Below, piece after piece: positions 53,496-62,292 of a stretch of 64,000 nucleotides of DNA. The notes beneath the pieces are model-generated. The model ran no database searches. It worked only from the letters and a program-made list of their open reading frames with translations, and was not told the origin of the DNA. Within the stretch, counting starts at the first letter, position 1; each line of letters opens with the position of its first letter. The position numbers and the translations under genes were made by a program. Origin of the DNA: Staphylococcus taiwanensis (lineage in GTDB: Bacteria > Bacillota > Bacilli > Staphylococcales > Staphylococcaceae); the NCBI GenBank assembly GCA_020544305.1, contig CP058667.1, positions 744,001 to 808,000 on the forward strand. Direction: 5' to 3'.

Positions 53496-54260
53496 TTGGT
53501 GCGTATCTCAATTGATCATATTGCACAAGATGGAGACAAATATTTAGAAGATCGTCAAAAGATTATTTATCTGACACCCTCAGAACCATTAAAATACGAT
53601 ACTAACAAATGGGTCTATAAAGAAGTTCCAACCATTAAAGAGTGGTATAAAGATATGGATTCACAATTTGAACTACATCAACAACAGCAATCTAATCATT
53701 TAGCATTTTCTTTCCCTGAAAATGAACAACTAGATGCGACATGGTTAGAATGTATAAAAAAAGAGGGATTTGAGCTTGGCATCTTAGAATTCTATATAAT
53801 AGAAGGAAAGCAACTTGCTCAGTTGGCTAGTAGAGATGATATAGTCATTCAAATCGTTGATAATAGTAACAAGGAAGATTATTTGAATATTTTTTATTCA
53901 TTCGCTTTACCTTATGGCAAACCATTTGCTTTAGATAGTGTTAATCATTTGAGAAGACAAATACAAAATAATGAAGATAGCACATTGAGATTAATCGCAT
54001 ATTTAAATGAACAGCCAGTGGGATCTGTTAACATTATTGAGACTGAAGAAACAGTTGAAATTGATAGTTTTGGCGTTTTGGAAAGTCACCAACGACAAGG
54101 TATTGGCTCAACATTACAGGCCTATATAGGTCAATTAGCGGGAGAACGTCCAGTTATACTTGTCGCAGATGGAGAAGATACTGCTAGAGAAATGTATGTA
54201 AAGCAAGGATATACGTATCAAAGCTTTATTTATCATATTGTAAAAGAGAATATTAGATAA
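53496..54260 (+). CDS. GNAT-family N-acetyltransferase
   Basis: This 254-residue protein has a less conserved N-terminal half and a C-terminal GNAT domain (about 125-250). The acetyl-CoA loop is VEIDSFGVLESHQRQGIGSTLQAYIGQLAGERPVILVADGEDTAREMYVKQGY, containing Q-R-Q-G-I-G and the final beta-bulge region. The substrate is unknown. The start is unclear: AGGTGGGG at 53482-53489 favours TTG 53496 or GTG 53499; the ATG at 53490 is too close. It is convergent with fdhD. Confidence 0.85.
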   Translation: MVRISIDHIAQDGDKYLEDRQKIIYLTPSEPLKYDTNKWVYKEVPTIKEWYKDMDSQFELHQQQQSNHLAFSFPENEQLDATWLECIKKEGFELGILEFYIIEGKQLAQLASRDDIVIQIVDNSNKEDYLNIFYSFALPYGKPFALDSVNHLRRQIQNNEDSTLRLIAYLNEQPVGSVNIIETEETVEIDSFGVLESHQRQGIGSTLQAYIGQLAGERPVILVADGEDTAREMYVKQGYTYQSFIYHIVKENIR

Positions 54261-54266
54261 TGAACA

Positions 54267-54313
54267 AGCCACCGATTCATATGATGAATTATCTTATGAA
54301 TCAGTGGCTTTAA
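54267..54313. terminator. Bidirectional terminator overlapping the 3' end of fdhD
   Basis: AGCCAC-GATTCATA pairs with TATGAATCAGTGGCT. The right arm encodes the last residues (KATDS) and stop of fdhD. Confidence 0.75.
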
Positions 54314-55091
54314 TACGTTCTGGATGACTATATACATTGAAGTTACCATCTCTGATGAAACCTATAGCTGTAATATTTAAATCATTCGCTAATGTGATGG
54401 CTAATGTAGTCGGTGCTGATTTTGATAGTATGACGCCTACGCCAATTTTAGCTGCTTTAAGTAAAATTTCTGAAGAAATGCGACCGCTGAAAATTAACAC
54501 TTTGTTTCTTACAGGAATACGTCGCTCAAGGCAAAATCCATAGAGTTTATCAAGGGCATTATGGCGACCGATATCTTGACGATGTTCAAAAAAAGCATCA
54601 CCATCGCTAATAGCAGCATTATGTAATCCACCTGTCTTTTTAAATAAAGTGCTAGCACTCTGAAGTCCTGTCATCATATTAAGTACTTGTTTGGGTGATA
54701 ATGTGATTTTAGACATAGATGTTTTAGCAATTGCCGCATCATTATGAAAGTAAAACTCTCGACTCTTACCACAACAAGACGCAATCATACGTTTAGATGA
54801 GTATGTGAAACGATCACCTAAATCTTTTGTTAATTCTACATGAGCAAACCCTTTACTATCATCTATTTGTAAAGACTGTATCTCTTCTTTTTTATAAATA
54901 GCCCCTTCGGATGCTAAAAAGCCAATAACTAATTCTTCCATATGAGTAGGACTACAAATGACAGTTGCGAACTCAGTACCATTAACCATGATTGTTAAAG
55001 GAAATTCAGTCACATAACTATCTTTTGTTTCAAATAATTCTCCGTCTTCATATCGAAGGATAGTTTGTCCTTGTAACACATCTTTATCCAT
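54294..55091 (-). CDS. fdhD: Formate dehydrogenase accessory sulfurtransferase
   Basis: This 265-residue FdhD-family protein moves sulfur from a cysteine desulfurase to the molybdenum cofactor of formate dehydrogenase, making the FDH at 32097 active. Motifs: TEFPLTIMVNGTEFATVICSP near residue 28, EELVIGFLASEGAI, the reactive-cysteine motif IASCCGKSREF near 112, HNAAISDG and EHRQDIGRHNALDKLYG near 175, then ILSKSAPTTLAITLA. ATG 55091 with AAAGGAG upstream is used rather than the extension to 55115. It is divergent from modA. Confidence 0.94.
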   Translation of the reverse strand: MDKDVLQGQTILRYEDGELFETKDSYVTEFPLTIMVNGTEFATVICSPTHMEELVIGFLASEGAIYKKEEIQSLQIDDSKGFAHVELTKDLGDRFTYSSKRMIASCCGKSREFYFHNDAAIAKTSMSKITLSPKQVLNMMTGLQSASTLFKKTGGLHNAAISDGDAFFEHRQDIGRHNALDKLYGFCLERRIPVRNKVLIFSGRISSEILLKAAKIGVGVILSKSAPTTLAITLANDLNITAIGFIRDGNFNVYSHPERIKATDS

Positions 55092-55226
55092 AATTATTTT
55101 CTCCTTTAGGCACATGTATTACTATAATAAAACTTTCTTACTAATTTTGAAAATATTAGGTTTTTATAACACTATGATTACTTTAATATTTTGAAAATAC
55201 AAAAGGGTATTAATAGTAAAAATGTA

Positions 55227-55254
55227 CTTTTCAAAAAAATGAAAAGAGTATAAT
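55227..55254 (+). promoter_or_regulatory. modA promoter with palindromic operator candidate
   Basis: TATAAT at 55249-55254 is preceded by the perfect inverted repeat CTTTTCA-N6-TGAAAAG (55227-55246), filling the space where the -35/spacer should be. It is a likely binding site for a repressor of molybdate uptake; I do not recognise the protein. Confidence 0.55.
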
Positions 55255-55282
55255 GTAAACTATAAAAGGAGGAGTTAGATAA

Positions 55283-56077
55283 ATGAATATTAAACATTTC
55301 TTGGCAGTTATTGCTGCATTAGTTATTATTCTTGCTGGATGTTCTAATTCAGGTAATAGTGACAGCGGAAAAAAATCATCTGATTCAAGTAGTAAAGATG
55401 GGGACAAAAAACAAGAACTACAAATTTCAGCAGCAGCAAGTTTAGGTGACGTAAGTAAAGCATTAGAAAAAGAATTTAAAAAAGACCATAAAAACGTTAA
55501 AGTTACATTTAATTATGGTGGTTCTGGAGCCTTAAGACAACAAATCGAAAAAGGTGCACCAAATGACGTATTTATGTCTGCAAATACTAAAGACGTAGAT
55601 ATGATGAAAAAGAAAGACAAAGCACATGATACATACAAATATGCGCACAACAAACTTGTCTTAGTTGGAGATAAAAATAGCGACAGTTCTTCAGTTAAAG
55701 ATTTAAAAGATAATCAAAAATTAGCAATTGGTGAAGTGAAAACTGTACCAGCTGGTAAATACGCTAAACAATATCTTGAAGATCAAGGTTTATATAACGG
55801 TGTGAAAGATAAATTAGTTTATGCAAAAGACGTTAAACAAGTATTAAATTATGTTGAAAAAGGCAATGCTGCAATGGGCTTTGTTTACAAAACAGATTTA
55901 TACACTAACAACAAAAAAACAGACAAAGTAAATGAAATTAAAGAAGTAAAACTTAAAAAACCAATCACATATGAAGCAGGAGCTACTTCTGACAAGAAAG
56001 TTGCTAAAGAGTGGATGGACTTCTTAAAATCAGATAAAGCTAAAGATATCTTAAAAGAATATCATTTCGAAGTATAG
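55283..56077 (+). CDS. modA: Molybdate-binding lipoprotein
   Basis: This 264-residue substrate-binding protein has lipobox LAGC at Cys20 and a Ser/Lys/Asp-rich linker. The ModA fold follows: LQISAAASLGDVSKALEKEFKK near residue 50, VTFNYGGSGALRQQIEKGAPNDVFMSANTKDVDMM near 78, and KTVPAGKYAKQYLEDQG near 155. It captures molybdate outside the membrane for ModBC. AAAGGAGGAG precedes the ATG. It is the first gene of modABC, with 13 bp to modB. Confidence 0.95.
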   Translation: MNIKHFLAVIAALVIILAGCSNSGNSDSGKKSSDSSSKDGDKKQELQISAAASLGDVSKALEKEFKKDHKNVKVTFNYGGSGALRQQIEKGAPNDVFMSANTKDVDMMKKKDKAHDTYKYAHNKLVLVGDKNSDSSSVKDLKDNQKLAIGEVKTVPAGKYAKQYLEDQGLYNGVKDKLVYAKDVKQVLNYVEKGNAAMGFVYKTDLYTNNKKTDKVNEIKEVKLKKPITYEAGATSDKKVAKEWMDFLKSDKAKDILKEYHFEV

Positions 56078-56090
56078 GAGGATATAAGAC

Positions 56091-56762
56091 ATGCCTGATT
56101 TAACACCTTTCTGGATATCTATTCAAGTCGCCGTAGTGAGTACCATTATTGTTTCAATACTAGGTATTTTTATCTCTCGGTTACTTTATAAAGGCAAAGG
56201 GCATCTTACTAAACTCCTTGAAAGTTTTATACTTTTACCCATTGTTTTACCGCCAACGGTACTAGGGTTTATTTTATTAATAATATTTTCTCCTAGAAGT
56301 GTGGTAGGACAATTCTTTGAAAACATACTACATCTTCCAGTAGTATTTACAATGACAGGTGCAATTATTGCATCTGTCATTGTTAGTTTTCCATTAATGT
56401 ATCAACACACGATTCAAGGATTTAGAAGTATTAACCCTAAAATGTTAAACACTGCGCGAACAATGGGCGCAAGTGAAAATAAAATATTTTATCGCCTTAT
56501 ATTACCACTATCTAAACGTTCTATTATAGCAGGTATTATGATGAGCTTTGCGAGAGCAATTGGCGAGTTTGGTGCTACATTAATGTTAGCAGGATACATA
56601 CCTAATAAAACAAACACATTACCACTTGAAATTTATTTCTTAGTTGAACAAGGTAGAGAAAATCAAGCCTGGCTTTGGGTACTCGTGTTAGTAGCCTTTT
56701 CAATAACTGTTATAGGCGTGTTGAGTTTCGCGAATAATGATAAATCAAGGGAGGCAGAGTAG
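56091..56762 (+). CDS. modB: Molybdate ABC transporter permease
   Basis: This 223-residue protein with five to six membrane helices forms the channel of the molybdate importer. The EAA-loop that contacts the ATPase is seen as NTARTMGASENKIFYRLILPLSKRSIIAGIMMSFARAIGEFGATLMLAG near residues 120-170. ILLPIVLPPTVLGFILL near 48 is typical of ModB/CysT permeases. Its stop TAG directly precedes the modC ATG, so the genes are translationally linked. Confidence 0.95.
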   Translation: MPDLTPFWISIQVAVVSTIIVSILGIFISRLLYKGKGHLTKLLESFILLPIVLPPTVLGFILLIIFSPRSVVGQFFENILHLPVVFTMTGAIIASVIVSFPLMYQHTIQGFRSINPKMLNTARTMGASENKIFYRLILPLSKRSIIAGIMMSFARAIGEFGATLMLAGYIPNKTNTLPLEIYFLVEQGRENQAWLWVLVLVAFSITVIGVLSFANNDKSREAE

Positions 56763-57368
56763 ATGCTACAACTTAAATTACAATATCAGTTAAATAAAAC
56801 GTTTATCGACATCGATGTGAATGATACTGCTCCTAAAATTTATGCTATTCGTGGACCTTCAGGAATTGGAAAAACAACTGTACTTAATATGATTGCGGGG
56901 TTACGACAACCTGATAAAGCATATATCAAGATTAATGACCATTTATTAATCGATACTGATAATAAAGTGAATGTGAAGATTCAAAATCGGAGAATAGGCT
57001 ATTTATTTCAAGATTATCAATTATTTCCAAATATGACTGTGAAGAAGAATATCACTTTTATGGCTAAGCCATCTATTCATATTGATGATTTAACTGATCA
57101 ATTGAATATTGGTCATCTAATGAATCAATATCCAATTACGCTCTCCGGTGGTGAATCTCAACGTGTCGCATTAGCTCGCACTTTGAGTACAAAACCAGAT
57201 TTAATTTTACTAGATGAACCCTTCTCAAGTCTGGATGATGCGACTAGAGACGAAGGTATCAAACTCATCAAACGTATATTTAAAGAATGGAAGATACCTA
57301 TCATTTTTGTAACCCATTCGAATTTTGAAGCAGAAATACTAGCTGATAAAATTATCAAAATAGGCTAA
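56763..57368 (+). CDS. modC: Molybdate ABC transporter ATPase, short form
   Basis: This 201-residue ABC ATPase has Walker A GPSGIGKTT at residues 31-39, Q-loop FQDYQLF near 88, signature LSGGESQRVALART near 125 and Walker B LILLDEPFSSLD near 145, with the switch His in FVTHSNFEAE near 180. It ends after the nucleotide-binding domain. The TOBE/MOP molybdate-sensing domain found in longer ModC proteins is absent, so no direct feedback by molybdate is expected. It closes modABC and is followed by a STAR-like repeat. Confidence 0.94.
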   Translation: MLQLKLQYQLNKTFIDIDVNDTAPKIYAIRGPSGIGKTTVLNMIAGLRQPDKAYIKINDHLLIDTDNKVNVKIQNRRIGYLFQDYQLFPNMTVKKNITFMAKPSIHIDDLTDQLNIGHLMNQYPITLSGGESQRVALARTLSTKPDLILLDEPFSSLDDATRDEGIKLIKRIFKEWKIPIIFVTHSNFEAEILADKIIKIG

Positions 57369-57410
57369 AATTTAGTGTGTGATTAAAAATAATATGATAA
57401 TGTTACATCG

Positions 57411-57638
57411 CAAATTTGCAGTAGCTGACTGAATTGAGAAGGCGCTTATATTAATCTTTTCTCAACTCTAGTCATCCTTGCGGGCGGGGGCCCCAACAAA
57501 GAGAATTTCACTAAGAAATTTTACAAGCAAAGCAAGTTGGGAGTCGGGGCCCCAGCAAAGAGAATTTCATCAAGAAATTCTACAAGCAAAGCAAGCTGGG
57601 AGTGGAACAGAATTCAAATTGAATTCTGTTCCACTCCC
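57411..57638 (+). repeat. STAR-like repeat, two tandem cores plus terminator palindrome
   Basis: It begins with CAAATTTGCAGTAGCTGAC and GAATTGAGAAGG...CTTTTCTCAACTC. It then has GCGGGCGGGGGCCCCAACAA, AATTTCACTAAGAAATT and AAGCAAAGCAAGTTGGGAGT. A second CGGGGCCCCAGCAAAG unit follows, and the perfect palindrome at 57598-57638 closes it. It is the most complete copy in the window. Confidence 0.9.
57598..57638. terminator. Near-perfect terminator palindrome at the end of the repeat
   Basis: GGGAGTGGAACAGAATTCAA and its exact complement TTGAATTCTGTTCCACTCCC are separated by one A. It can stop transcription from modABC, though no T-run follows. Confidence 0.7.
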
Positions 57639-57683
57639 AATTAGTTATAATAAAAAGAAATTGAATTTTTACTGGAGAGGGCA

Positions 57684-58694
57684 ATGAAAATGATGGACGG
57701 ACGTTATTCAAGACAAACTTTATTTAAAGCCATTGGTACTGATGGACAACAAAAAATTTCAAATAAACATGTATTGATAGTTGGTATGGGTGCGTTAGGT
57801 TCACATGTTGCAGAAGGCTTAGTACGAGCAGGTATCAAGACACTGACTATTGTTGATAGAGATTATATTGAATTTAGTAATTTACAACGCCAAACACTAT
57901 ACACTGAAGATGATGCTAATAAAATGTTGCCTAAAGTTATTGCAGCCAAACGTCACTTAATTGAAATTAGAAATGACATACTTATAAATGAGTTTGTAGA
58001 GCATGTTGACTATTACTTTTTAGACCAACATACGAAGCATGTAGATTTAATTATTGATGCAACAGATAATTTCGAAACGCGTCAATTAATTAATGACTTT
58101 GCTTATAAGACAAGTATCCCATGGATATACGGTGGTGTTGTTCAAAGTACTTATATTGAAACAGCGTTCATCCCTGGTCAAACGCCTTGCTTTAATTGTT
58201 TAATACCCCAGCTTCCAGCAATTAATCTAACTTGTGATACGGTAGGTGTAATACAACCAGCTGTTACAATGACAACCAGTTTTCAACTCCGAGATGCACT
58301 TAAAATTCTAACGGAACAAGCAGTGCCAACTAAATTGACATATGGAGATGTTTGGGAAGGAAATCATTACACATTTGGATTTAATAGAATGCAAAGAAAT
58401 GACTGTCCGACGTGTGGTAAGCATCCAACTTTTCCTTACTTACAACAAAAACATACATCATATGCAACATTATGTGGTAGAGATACAGTACAGTATGACA
58501 ATGATAATATAACCCAGGAAATGATACGTCGCTTTCTTAATCAACATAGTCTCAATTATAGAGAGAATAAGTATATGATTATGTTCGAATATAAAGGTTA
58601 TCGTATCGTAAGTTTTGATGGTGGGAGAATACTTGTTCACGGTACTACAAATACAACAGACGCGATTAATGTATTAAACCAATTATTTGGATAA
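57684..58694 (+). CDS. moeB: MoeB/ThiF-family adenylyltransferase for MoaD
   Basis: This 336-residue E1-like enzyme adenylates the C-terminal Gly-Gly of MoaD so that it can be thiocarboxylated for molybdopterin synthase. Motifs: [19 protein letters not shown], the nucleotide loop [21 protein letters not shown] near residue 30, [34 protein letters not shown] near 125 and the zinc cysteines CFNCLI and CPTCGKH. A C-terminal extension of about 80 residues follows but no rhodanese domain. Start could be ATG 57684 or 57690, both served by GGAGAGG. Confidence 0.93.
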   Translation: MKMMDGRYSRQTLFKAIGTDGQQKISNKHVLIVGMGALGSHVAEGLVRAGIKTLTIVDRDYIEFSNLQRQTLYTEDDANKMLPKVIAAKRHLIEIRNDILINEFVEHVDYYFLDQHTKHVDLIIDATDNFETRQLINDFAYKTSIPWIYGGVVQSTYIETAFIPGQTPCFNCLIPQLPAINLTCDTVGVIQPAVTMTTSFQLRDALKILTEQAVPTKLTYGDVWEGNHYTFGFNRMQRNDCPTCGKHPTFPYLQQKHTSYATLCGRDTVQYDNDNITQEMIRRFLNQHSLNYRENKYMIMFEYKGYRIVSFDGGRILVHGTTNTTDAINVLNQLFG

Positions 58695-58708
58695 AGGGAG
58701 TGGATTCA

Positions 58709-59215
58709 ATGCACCAACATGAACATGAAAAATTAGAGAGAAATATTCGTTGTGCAGTATTAACGATTTCAGATACACGTAATAAAGAAACTGATAAAGG
58801 TGGACAACTTGTAAAAACTTTATTACAAAAAATGAATGTTGAAGTAAATGAAGCACATTATACAATCGTTAAAGATAATAAAGAACAAATACAATCACAA
58901 ATTGACAGTTGGTTAGCTTCTGATATTGATGCGATTATTACGACTGGTGGAACAGGTATTTCGCCTAAGGATATTACGATTGAAGCTATTAGACCATTAT
59001 TAGATAAAGAAATTGAAGGATTTGGTGAGTTGTTTAGATACCTAAGCTACACAGAAGATGTTGGGACTAAATCACTATTATCTAGAGCAGTAGCTGGTAC
59101 AGTAATGAACAAATTAATATTTACATTACCTGGTTCAACAGGAGCTGTACAATTAGCGATTGAAAAGTTAATTAAACCAGAATTAAATCATATGGTATAT
59201 GAATTGAATAAATAA
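58709..59215 (+). CDS. moaB: Molybdenum cofactor biosynthesis protein B
   Basis: This 168-residue MogA/MoaB-fold protein adenylates molybdopterin before metal insertion. The MPT-binding motif [20 protein letters not shown] lies near residue 80, and [28 protein letters not shown] and [18 protein letters not shown] follow. AAAGGGAG gives ATG 58709 an 8-nt spacing; the GTG at 58700 overlaps that site. It lies 14 bp after moeB and ends in a hairpin shared with the convergent moaC. Confidence 0.94.
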   Translation: MHQHEHEKLERNIRCAVLTISDTRNKETDKGGQLVKTLLQKMNVEVNEAHYTIVKDNKEQIQSQIDSWLASDIDAIITTGGTGISPKDITIEAIRPLLDKEIEGFGELFRYLSYTEDVGTKSLLSRAVAGTVMNKLIFTLPGSTGAVQLAIEKLIKPELNHMVYELNK

Positions 59216-59217
59216 AA

Positions 59218-59284
59218 AATAGTCATGGATTTTAACTTAAATGATAGGTTTCCCTAATTGAAGTTTTTAATCCATGACTATACT
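59218..59284. terminator. Bidirectional terminator between moaB and moaC
   Basis: ATAGTCATGGATT pairs exactly with AATCCATGACTAT across an A/T-rich interior, between convergent genes. Confidence 0.78.
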
Positions 59285-59324
59285 ATTTAAAGTAGTTGGT
59301 AATAATTTACGTATTTGATTGACT

Positions 59325-59807
59325 TTAGCGTTGATAATCTCCAGATTTGCCCCCAGATTTAGATTCTAAATAGGTTTCTCCTATAATCATCCCTTTATCA
59401 ACTGCTTTAGTCATATCATAAACAGTTAATGCAGTGGCGGAAGCAGCAGTTAACGCTTCCATTTCAACACCTGTTTTACCGGTAGTTGAAACGATAGCAG
59501 TGATATTTAATGTGTGCGTATTATCTTCATTTGCATGCCAATTAAACTGAACATCAATACCTGTTAAAGGTAATGGATGACACATAGGTATAATGGTTGA
59601 AGTGTTTTTAGCAGCCATAATACCAGCAATTTGTGCAGTATTTAAGACATTACCTTTTTTATTTGTATTATCTATTATTTGACGATAAATTGTACTATTA
59701 ACAATAATGCTTGAGTGTGCTTGTGCAACACGCTTTGTAATATCTTTATTAGAAACGTCAACCATTTTAGCATTACCTTGTTCATTAATATGCGTGAATT
59801 CTGACAT
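59325..59807 (-). CDS. moaC: Cyclic pyranopterin monophosphate synthase
   Basis: This 160-residue enzyme converts the MoaA product 3',8-cyclo-GTP into cyclic pyranopterin monophosphate. MoaC motifs: [34 protein letters not shown] near residue 53 (including the active His), [34 protein letters not shown] near 110 with the catalytic Lys. GGAGG lies 6 nt before the second of two ATGs (59807), which is preferred. It is the only minus-strand Moco synthesis gene and diverges from moeA. Confidence 0.95.
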   Translation of the reverse strand: MSEFTHINEQGNAKMVDVSNKDITKRVAQAHSSIIVNSTIYRQIIDNTNKKGNVLNTAQIAGIMAAKNTSTIIPMCHPLPLTGIDVQFNWHANEDNTHTLNITAIVSTTGKTGVEMEALTAASATALTVYDMTKAVDKGMIIGETYLESKSGGKSGDYQR

Positions 59808-59868
59808 CATAACCCTCCTAATAGGGATAGTATATCACGATTTAAAAAAATAAATGGAGTTGATAATA

Positions 59869-61128
59869 ATGGCAGTGGAAAAACGAAATCCAATCCCAGT
59901 AAAAGAAGCGATTCATCGAGTTGTTAAACAAGAAATATACATGGAAACAACAAAAGTGAATTTAGACGATAGTTTAGGCCATATTTTGGCAGAAGATATT
60001 GTAGCAACGTATGATATTCCACGATTTAATAAATCACCGTATGATGGTTTTGCGATTCGCAGTTCAGACTCTGCAGGTGCCTATTCTGAGAATCGTAAAC
60101 AATTCAAAGTGATTGATCATATCGGTGCAGGTTCTGTTTCTAAGAAAACATTAGGAAAAAATGAAGCAGTACGTATTATGACTGGTGCTCAAATTCCTGA
60201 GGGAGCAGATGCAGTTGTTATGTTCGAACAAACTGTTGAAGATGGAGATACATTTACGATTCGTAAACCTTTTGAGGAACATGAGAATGTGTCACTTAAA
60301 GGCGAAGAAACAACAACCGGTGATATTGTCTTGAAAAAAGGACAACAGATTAACCCTGGTGCAATTGCTGTATTAGCAACTTATGGTTATACAGAAGTAC
60401 CTGTTATTCAAAAACCGAGTGTCGCTATTATCGCTACTGGTAGTGAATTATTAGATGTACATGATGAATTAGAACCTGGTAAGATTCGCAATTCAAATGG
60501 GCCAATGATTAAAGCGTTAGCTGAAAAATTTGGCTTAGAAGTTGAAGCGTATAAAATTCAACAAGATGATTTGCAAAGTAGCATTGAGGTTGTTAAAGAT
60601 GCAATGGCTAAACATAAGATTGTTATTACTACAGGTGGCGTGTCAGTAGGAGACTTTGATTATTTACCAGAAATATATAAAGCTGTAGACGCAGAAGTCT
60701 TATTCAATAAAGTTGCGATGCGTCCGGGTAGTGTGACAACAGTTGCAGTTGCAAATGGACAATACCTATTTGGCTTATCAGGCAATCCATCTGCATGTTT
60801 TACAGGATTTGAGTTATTTGTGAAACCAGCAGTTCAACATATGATGCGAGCCAATGCATTTTATCCTCAAGTTGTTAAAGCAACTTTAATGGAAGATTTT
60901 ACGAAAGCTAACCCATTTTCACGTTTTATAAGAGCAGACGCAACATTTTCACATACTGGTGCAACCGTGGTACCTTCTGGATTTAACAAATCTGGTGCTG
61001 TGGTAGCTATTGCTCATAGTAATGCCATGATTATGCTGCCAGGTGGGACACGAGGATTTAAGGCTGGTCACACAGTAGACGTTATTTTAACAGAATCAAA
61101 TGTCTTTGAAGAGGAAATGACAATATGA
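59869..61128 (+). CDS. moeA: Molybdopterin molybdenumtransferase
   Basis: This 419-residue enzyme inserts molybdate into adenylated molybdopterin. Domains and motifs: ILAEDIVATYDIPRFNKSPYDGFAIRS near residue 45, RIMTGAQIPEGADAVVMFEQT near 100, the MoeA core ATGSELLDVHDELEPGKIRNSNGPMI near 190, TTGGVSVGDFDYLPE near 257, RPGSVTTVA and FGLSGNPSACFTGFELFVKPA near 300. GGAG lies 9 nt before ATG 59869. Its stop overlaps mobB by four bases and begins the run moeA-mobB-moaE-moaD-mobA-moaA. Confidence 0.95.
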   Translation: MAVEKRNPIPVKEAIHRVVKQEIYMETTKVNLDDSLGHILAEDIVATYDIPRFNKSPYDGFAIRSSDSAGAYSENRKQFKVIDHIGAGSVSKKTLGKNEAVRIMTGAQIPEGADAVVMFEQTVEDGDTFTIRKPFEEHENVSLKGEETTTGDIVLKKGQQINPGAIAVLATYGYTEVPVIQKPSVAIIATGSELLDVHDELEPGKIRNSNGPMIKALAEKFGLEVEAYKIQQDDLQSSIEVVKDAMAKHKIVITTGGVSVGDFDYLPEIYKAVDAEVLFNKVAMRPGSVTTVAVANGQYLFGLSGNPSACFTGFELFVKPAVQHMMRANAFYPQVVKATLMEDFTKANPFSRFIRADATFSHTGATVVPSGFNKSGAVVAIAHSNAMIMLPGGTRGFKAGHTVDVILTESNVFEEEMTI

Positions 61129-61595
61129 TTTTGCAAATCGTTGGGTTTAAGAATGCTGGCAAAACCACATTAATGACCCAAACTGTTAAGATGCTAAAAG
61201 CACATAATTATACGGTGGCAACAATTAAACATCATGGACACTTGGGTGAAGATATCACCTTACAAGATAATGACGTTGATCATATGAAACACTTTGAAGC
61301 GGGTGCTGACCAAAGTATTGTTCAAGGTGAGTCATTACAACAAACGGTAACGCGAACACATAAACAAAACCTTACTCAAATTATTGACGAATCTGTTACA
61401 ATAAACTGTAATATCATTTTAGTAGAAGGCTTTAAAGATGAAGACTTTGACAAAGTGATAGTCTATCGGACTAATGAAGAACGCGAGCAATTACGACAAT
61501 TGTCTCATGTGCGTTATTGTTATCATTTTCAAGAAGAGAATGCATTAGCACAATATGAGCAATGGTTACTAGATTGGATTGAACAAAAGGACTGA
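61125..61595 (+). CDS. mobB: Molybdopterin-guanine dinucleotide biosynthesis protein B
   Basis: This 156-residue P-loop GTPase-type protein assists MobA in forming the guanine dinucleotide form of the cofactor, the form used by formate dehydrogenase. Walker A is GFKNAGKTTLMTQ at residues 7-19; other motifs are IKHHGH near 34 and ILVEGFKDEDFDKVIVYR near 103. The ATGA overlap with moeA implies coupled translation. Confidence 0.93.
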   Translation: MILQIVGFKNAGKTTLMTQTVKMLKAHNYTVATIKHHGHLGEDITLQDNDVDHMKHFEAGADQSIVQGESLQQTVTRTHKQNLTQIIDESVTINCNIILVEGFKDEDFDKVIVYRTNEEREQLRQLSHVRYCYHFQEENALAQYEQWLLDWIEQKD

Positions 61596-61598
61596 CAA

Positions 61599-62051
61599 AT
61601 GATGAAGCAATTCGAAATCGTTACTGAACCTATACAAACTGAACAGTATCGAGACTTTACTATAAACGAATATCAAGGTGCAGTTGTCGTATTTACGGGA
61701 CATGTGCGTGAATGGACAAAAGGGGTCAAAACGGAATATTTGGAGTATGAAGCATATATTCCTATGGCTGAGAAGAAATTGGCTCAAATTGGTGATGAGA
61801 TTACAGAACGTTGGCCTGGGACGATTACAACGATTGTTCATCGCATTGGACCATTACAAATTTCTGATATTGCTGTTTTAATCGCTGTATCTTCACCTCA
61901 TCGTAAAGATGCATATCGAGCTAATGAATACGCTATTGAACGCATCAAAGAAATTGTCCCAATTTGGAAAAAAGAAATCTGGGAAGATGGTTCTGAGTGG
62001 CAAGGGCATCAAAGAGGTAACCATCAACAAGCAACTAAAGGAGATGTCTAA
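61599..62051 (+). CDS. moaE: Molybdopterin synthase large subunit
   Basis: This 150-residue protein (149 if the second ATG at 61602 is used, as in S. aureus) is the catalytic half of molybdopterin synthase and binds MoaD. Motifs: GAVVVFTGHVREWTKG near residue 28, YLEYEAYIPMAEKKL, HRIGPLQISDIAVLIAVSSPHRKDAYRANEYAIERIKEIVPIWKKE near 85-130 with the catalytic Lys residues. Only 3 bp separate it from mobB. The moaD ribosome-binding site lies inside its last codons. Confidence 0.95.
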   Translation: MMKQFEIVTEPIQTEQYRDFTINEYQGAVVVFTGHVREWTKGVKTEYLEYEAYIPMAEKKLAQIGDEITERWPGTITTIVHRIGPLQISDIAVLIAVSSPHRKDAYRANEYAIERIKEIVPIWKKEIWEDGSEWQGHQRGNHQQATKGDV

Positions 62052-62052
62052 A

Positions 62053-62286
62053 GTGAAGGTGTTATACTTCGCGGAAATAAAAGAAATATTACAGACTGAC
62101 ATGGAACAATTGGATACTAAAGAGGATATTAGTGTTGAGTCATTCAAACAATTATTATTTAACCAACATCCTTCTATTCGTGATAAAAAGTTTCAAGTCG
62201 CAGTCAATGAAGAGTTTGTACAAAATGAGGATATCATACAGCCAACAGATGTTGTTGCATTGATTCCACCAGTAAGTGGAGGTTAA
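62053..62286 (+). CDS. moaD: Molybdopterin synthase small subunit (sulfur carrier)
   Basis: This 77-residue ubiquitin-like protein has the C-terminal end VVALIPPVSGG, whose last Gly is adenylated by MoeB and thiocarboxylated. Start is GTG 62053, one base after the moaE stop, with AAAGGAG 9 nt upstream; ATG 62044 overlaps that site. Much longer upstream codons in this frame overlap moaE and are not real. It forms the 2:2 synthase with MoaE. Confidence 0.94.
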   Translation: MKVLYFAEIKEILQTDMEQLDTKEDISVESFKQLLFNQHPSIRDKKFQVAVNEEFVQNEDIIQPTDVVALIPPVSGG

Positions 62287-62292
62287 CGGGAA

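Noticed and set aside
57478-57687. 69-codon frame across the repeat before moeB
   Set aside because: It consists of translated STAR-like repeat units (FTSKASWESG type) and has no ribosome-binding site; it is repeat DNA, not a gene.
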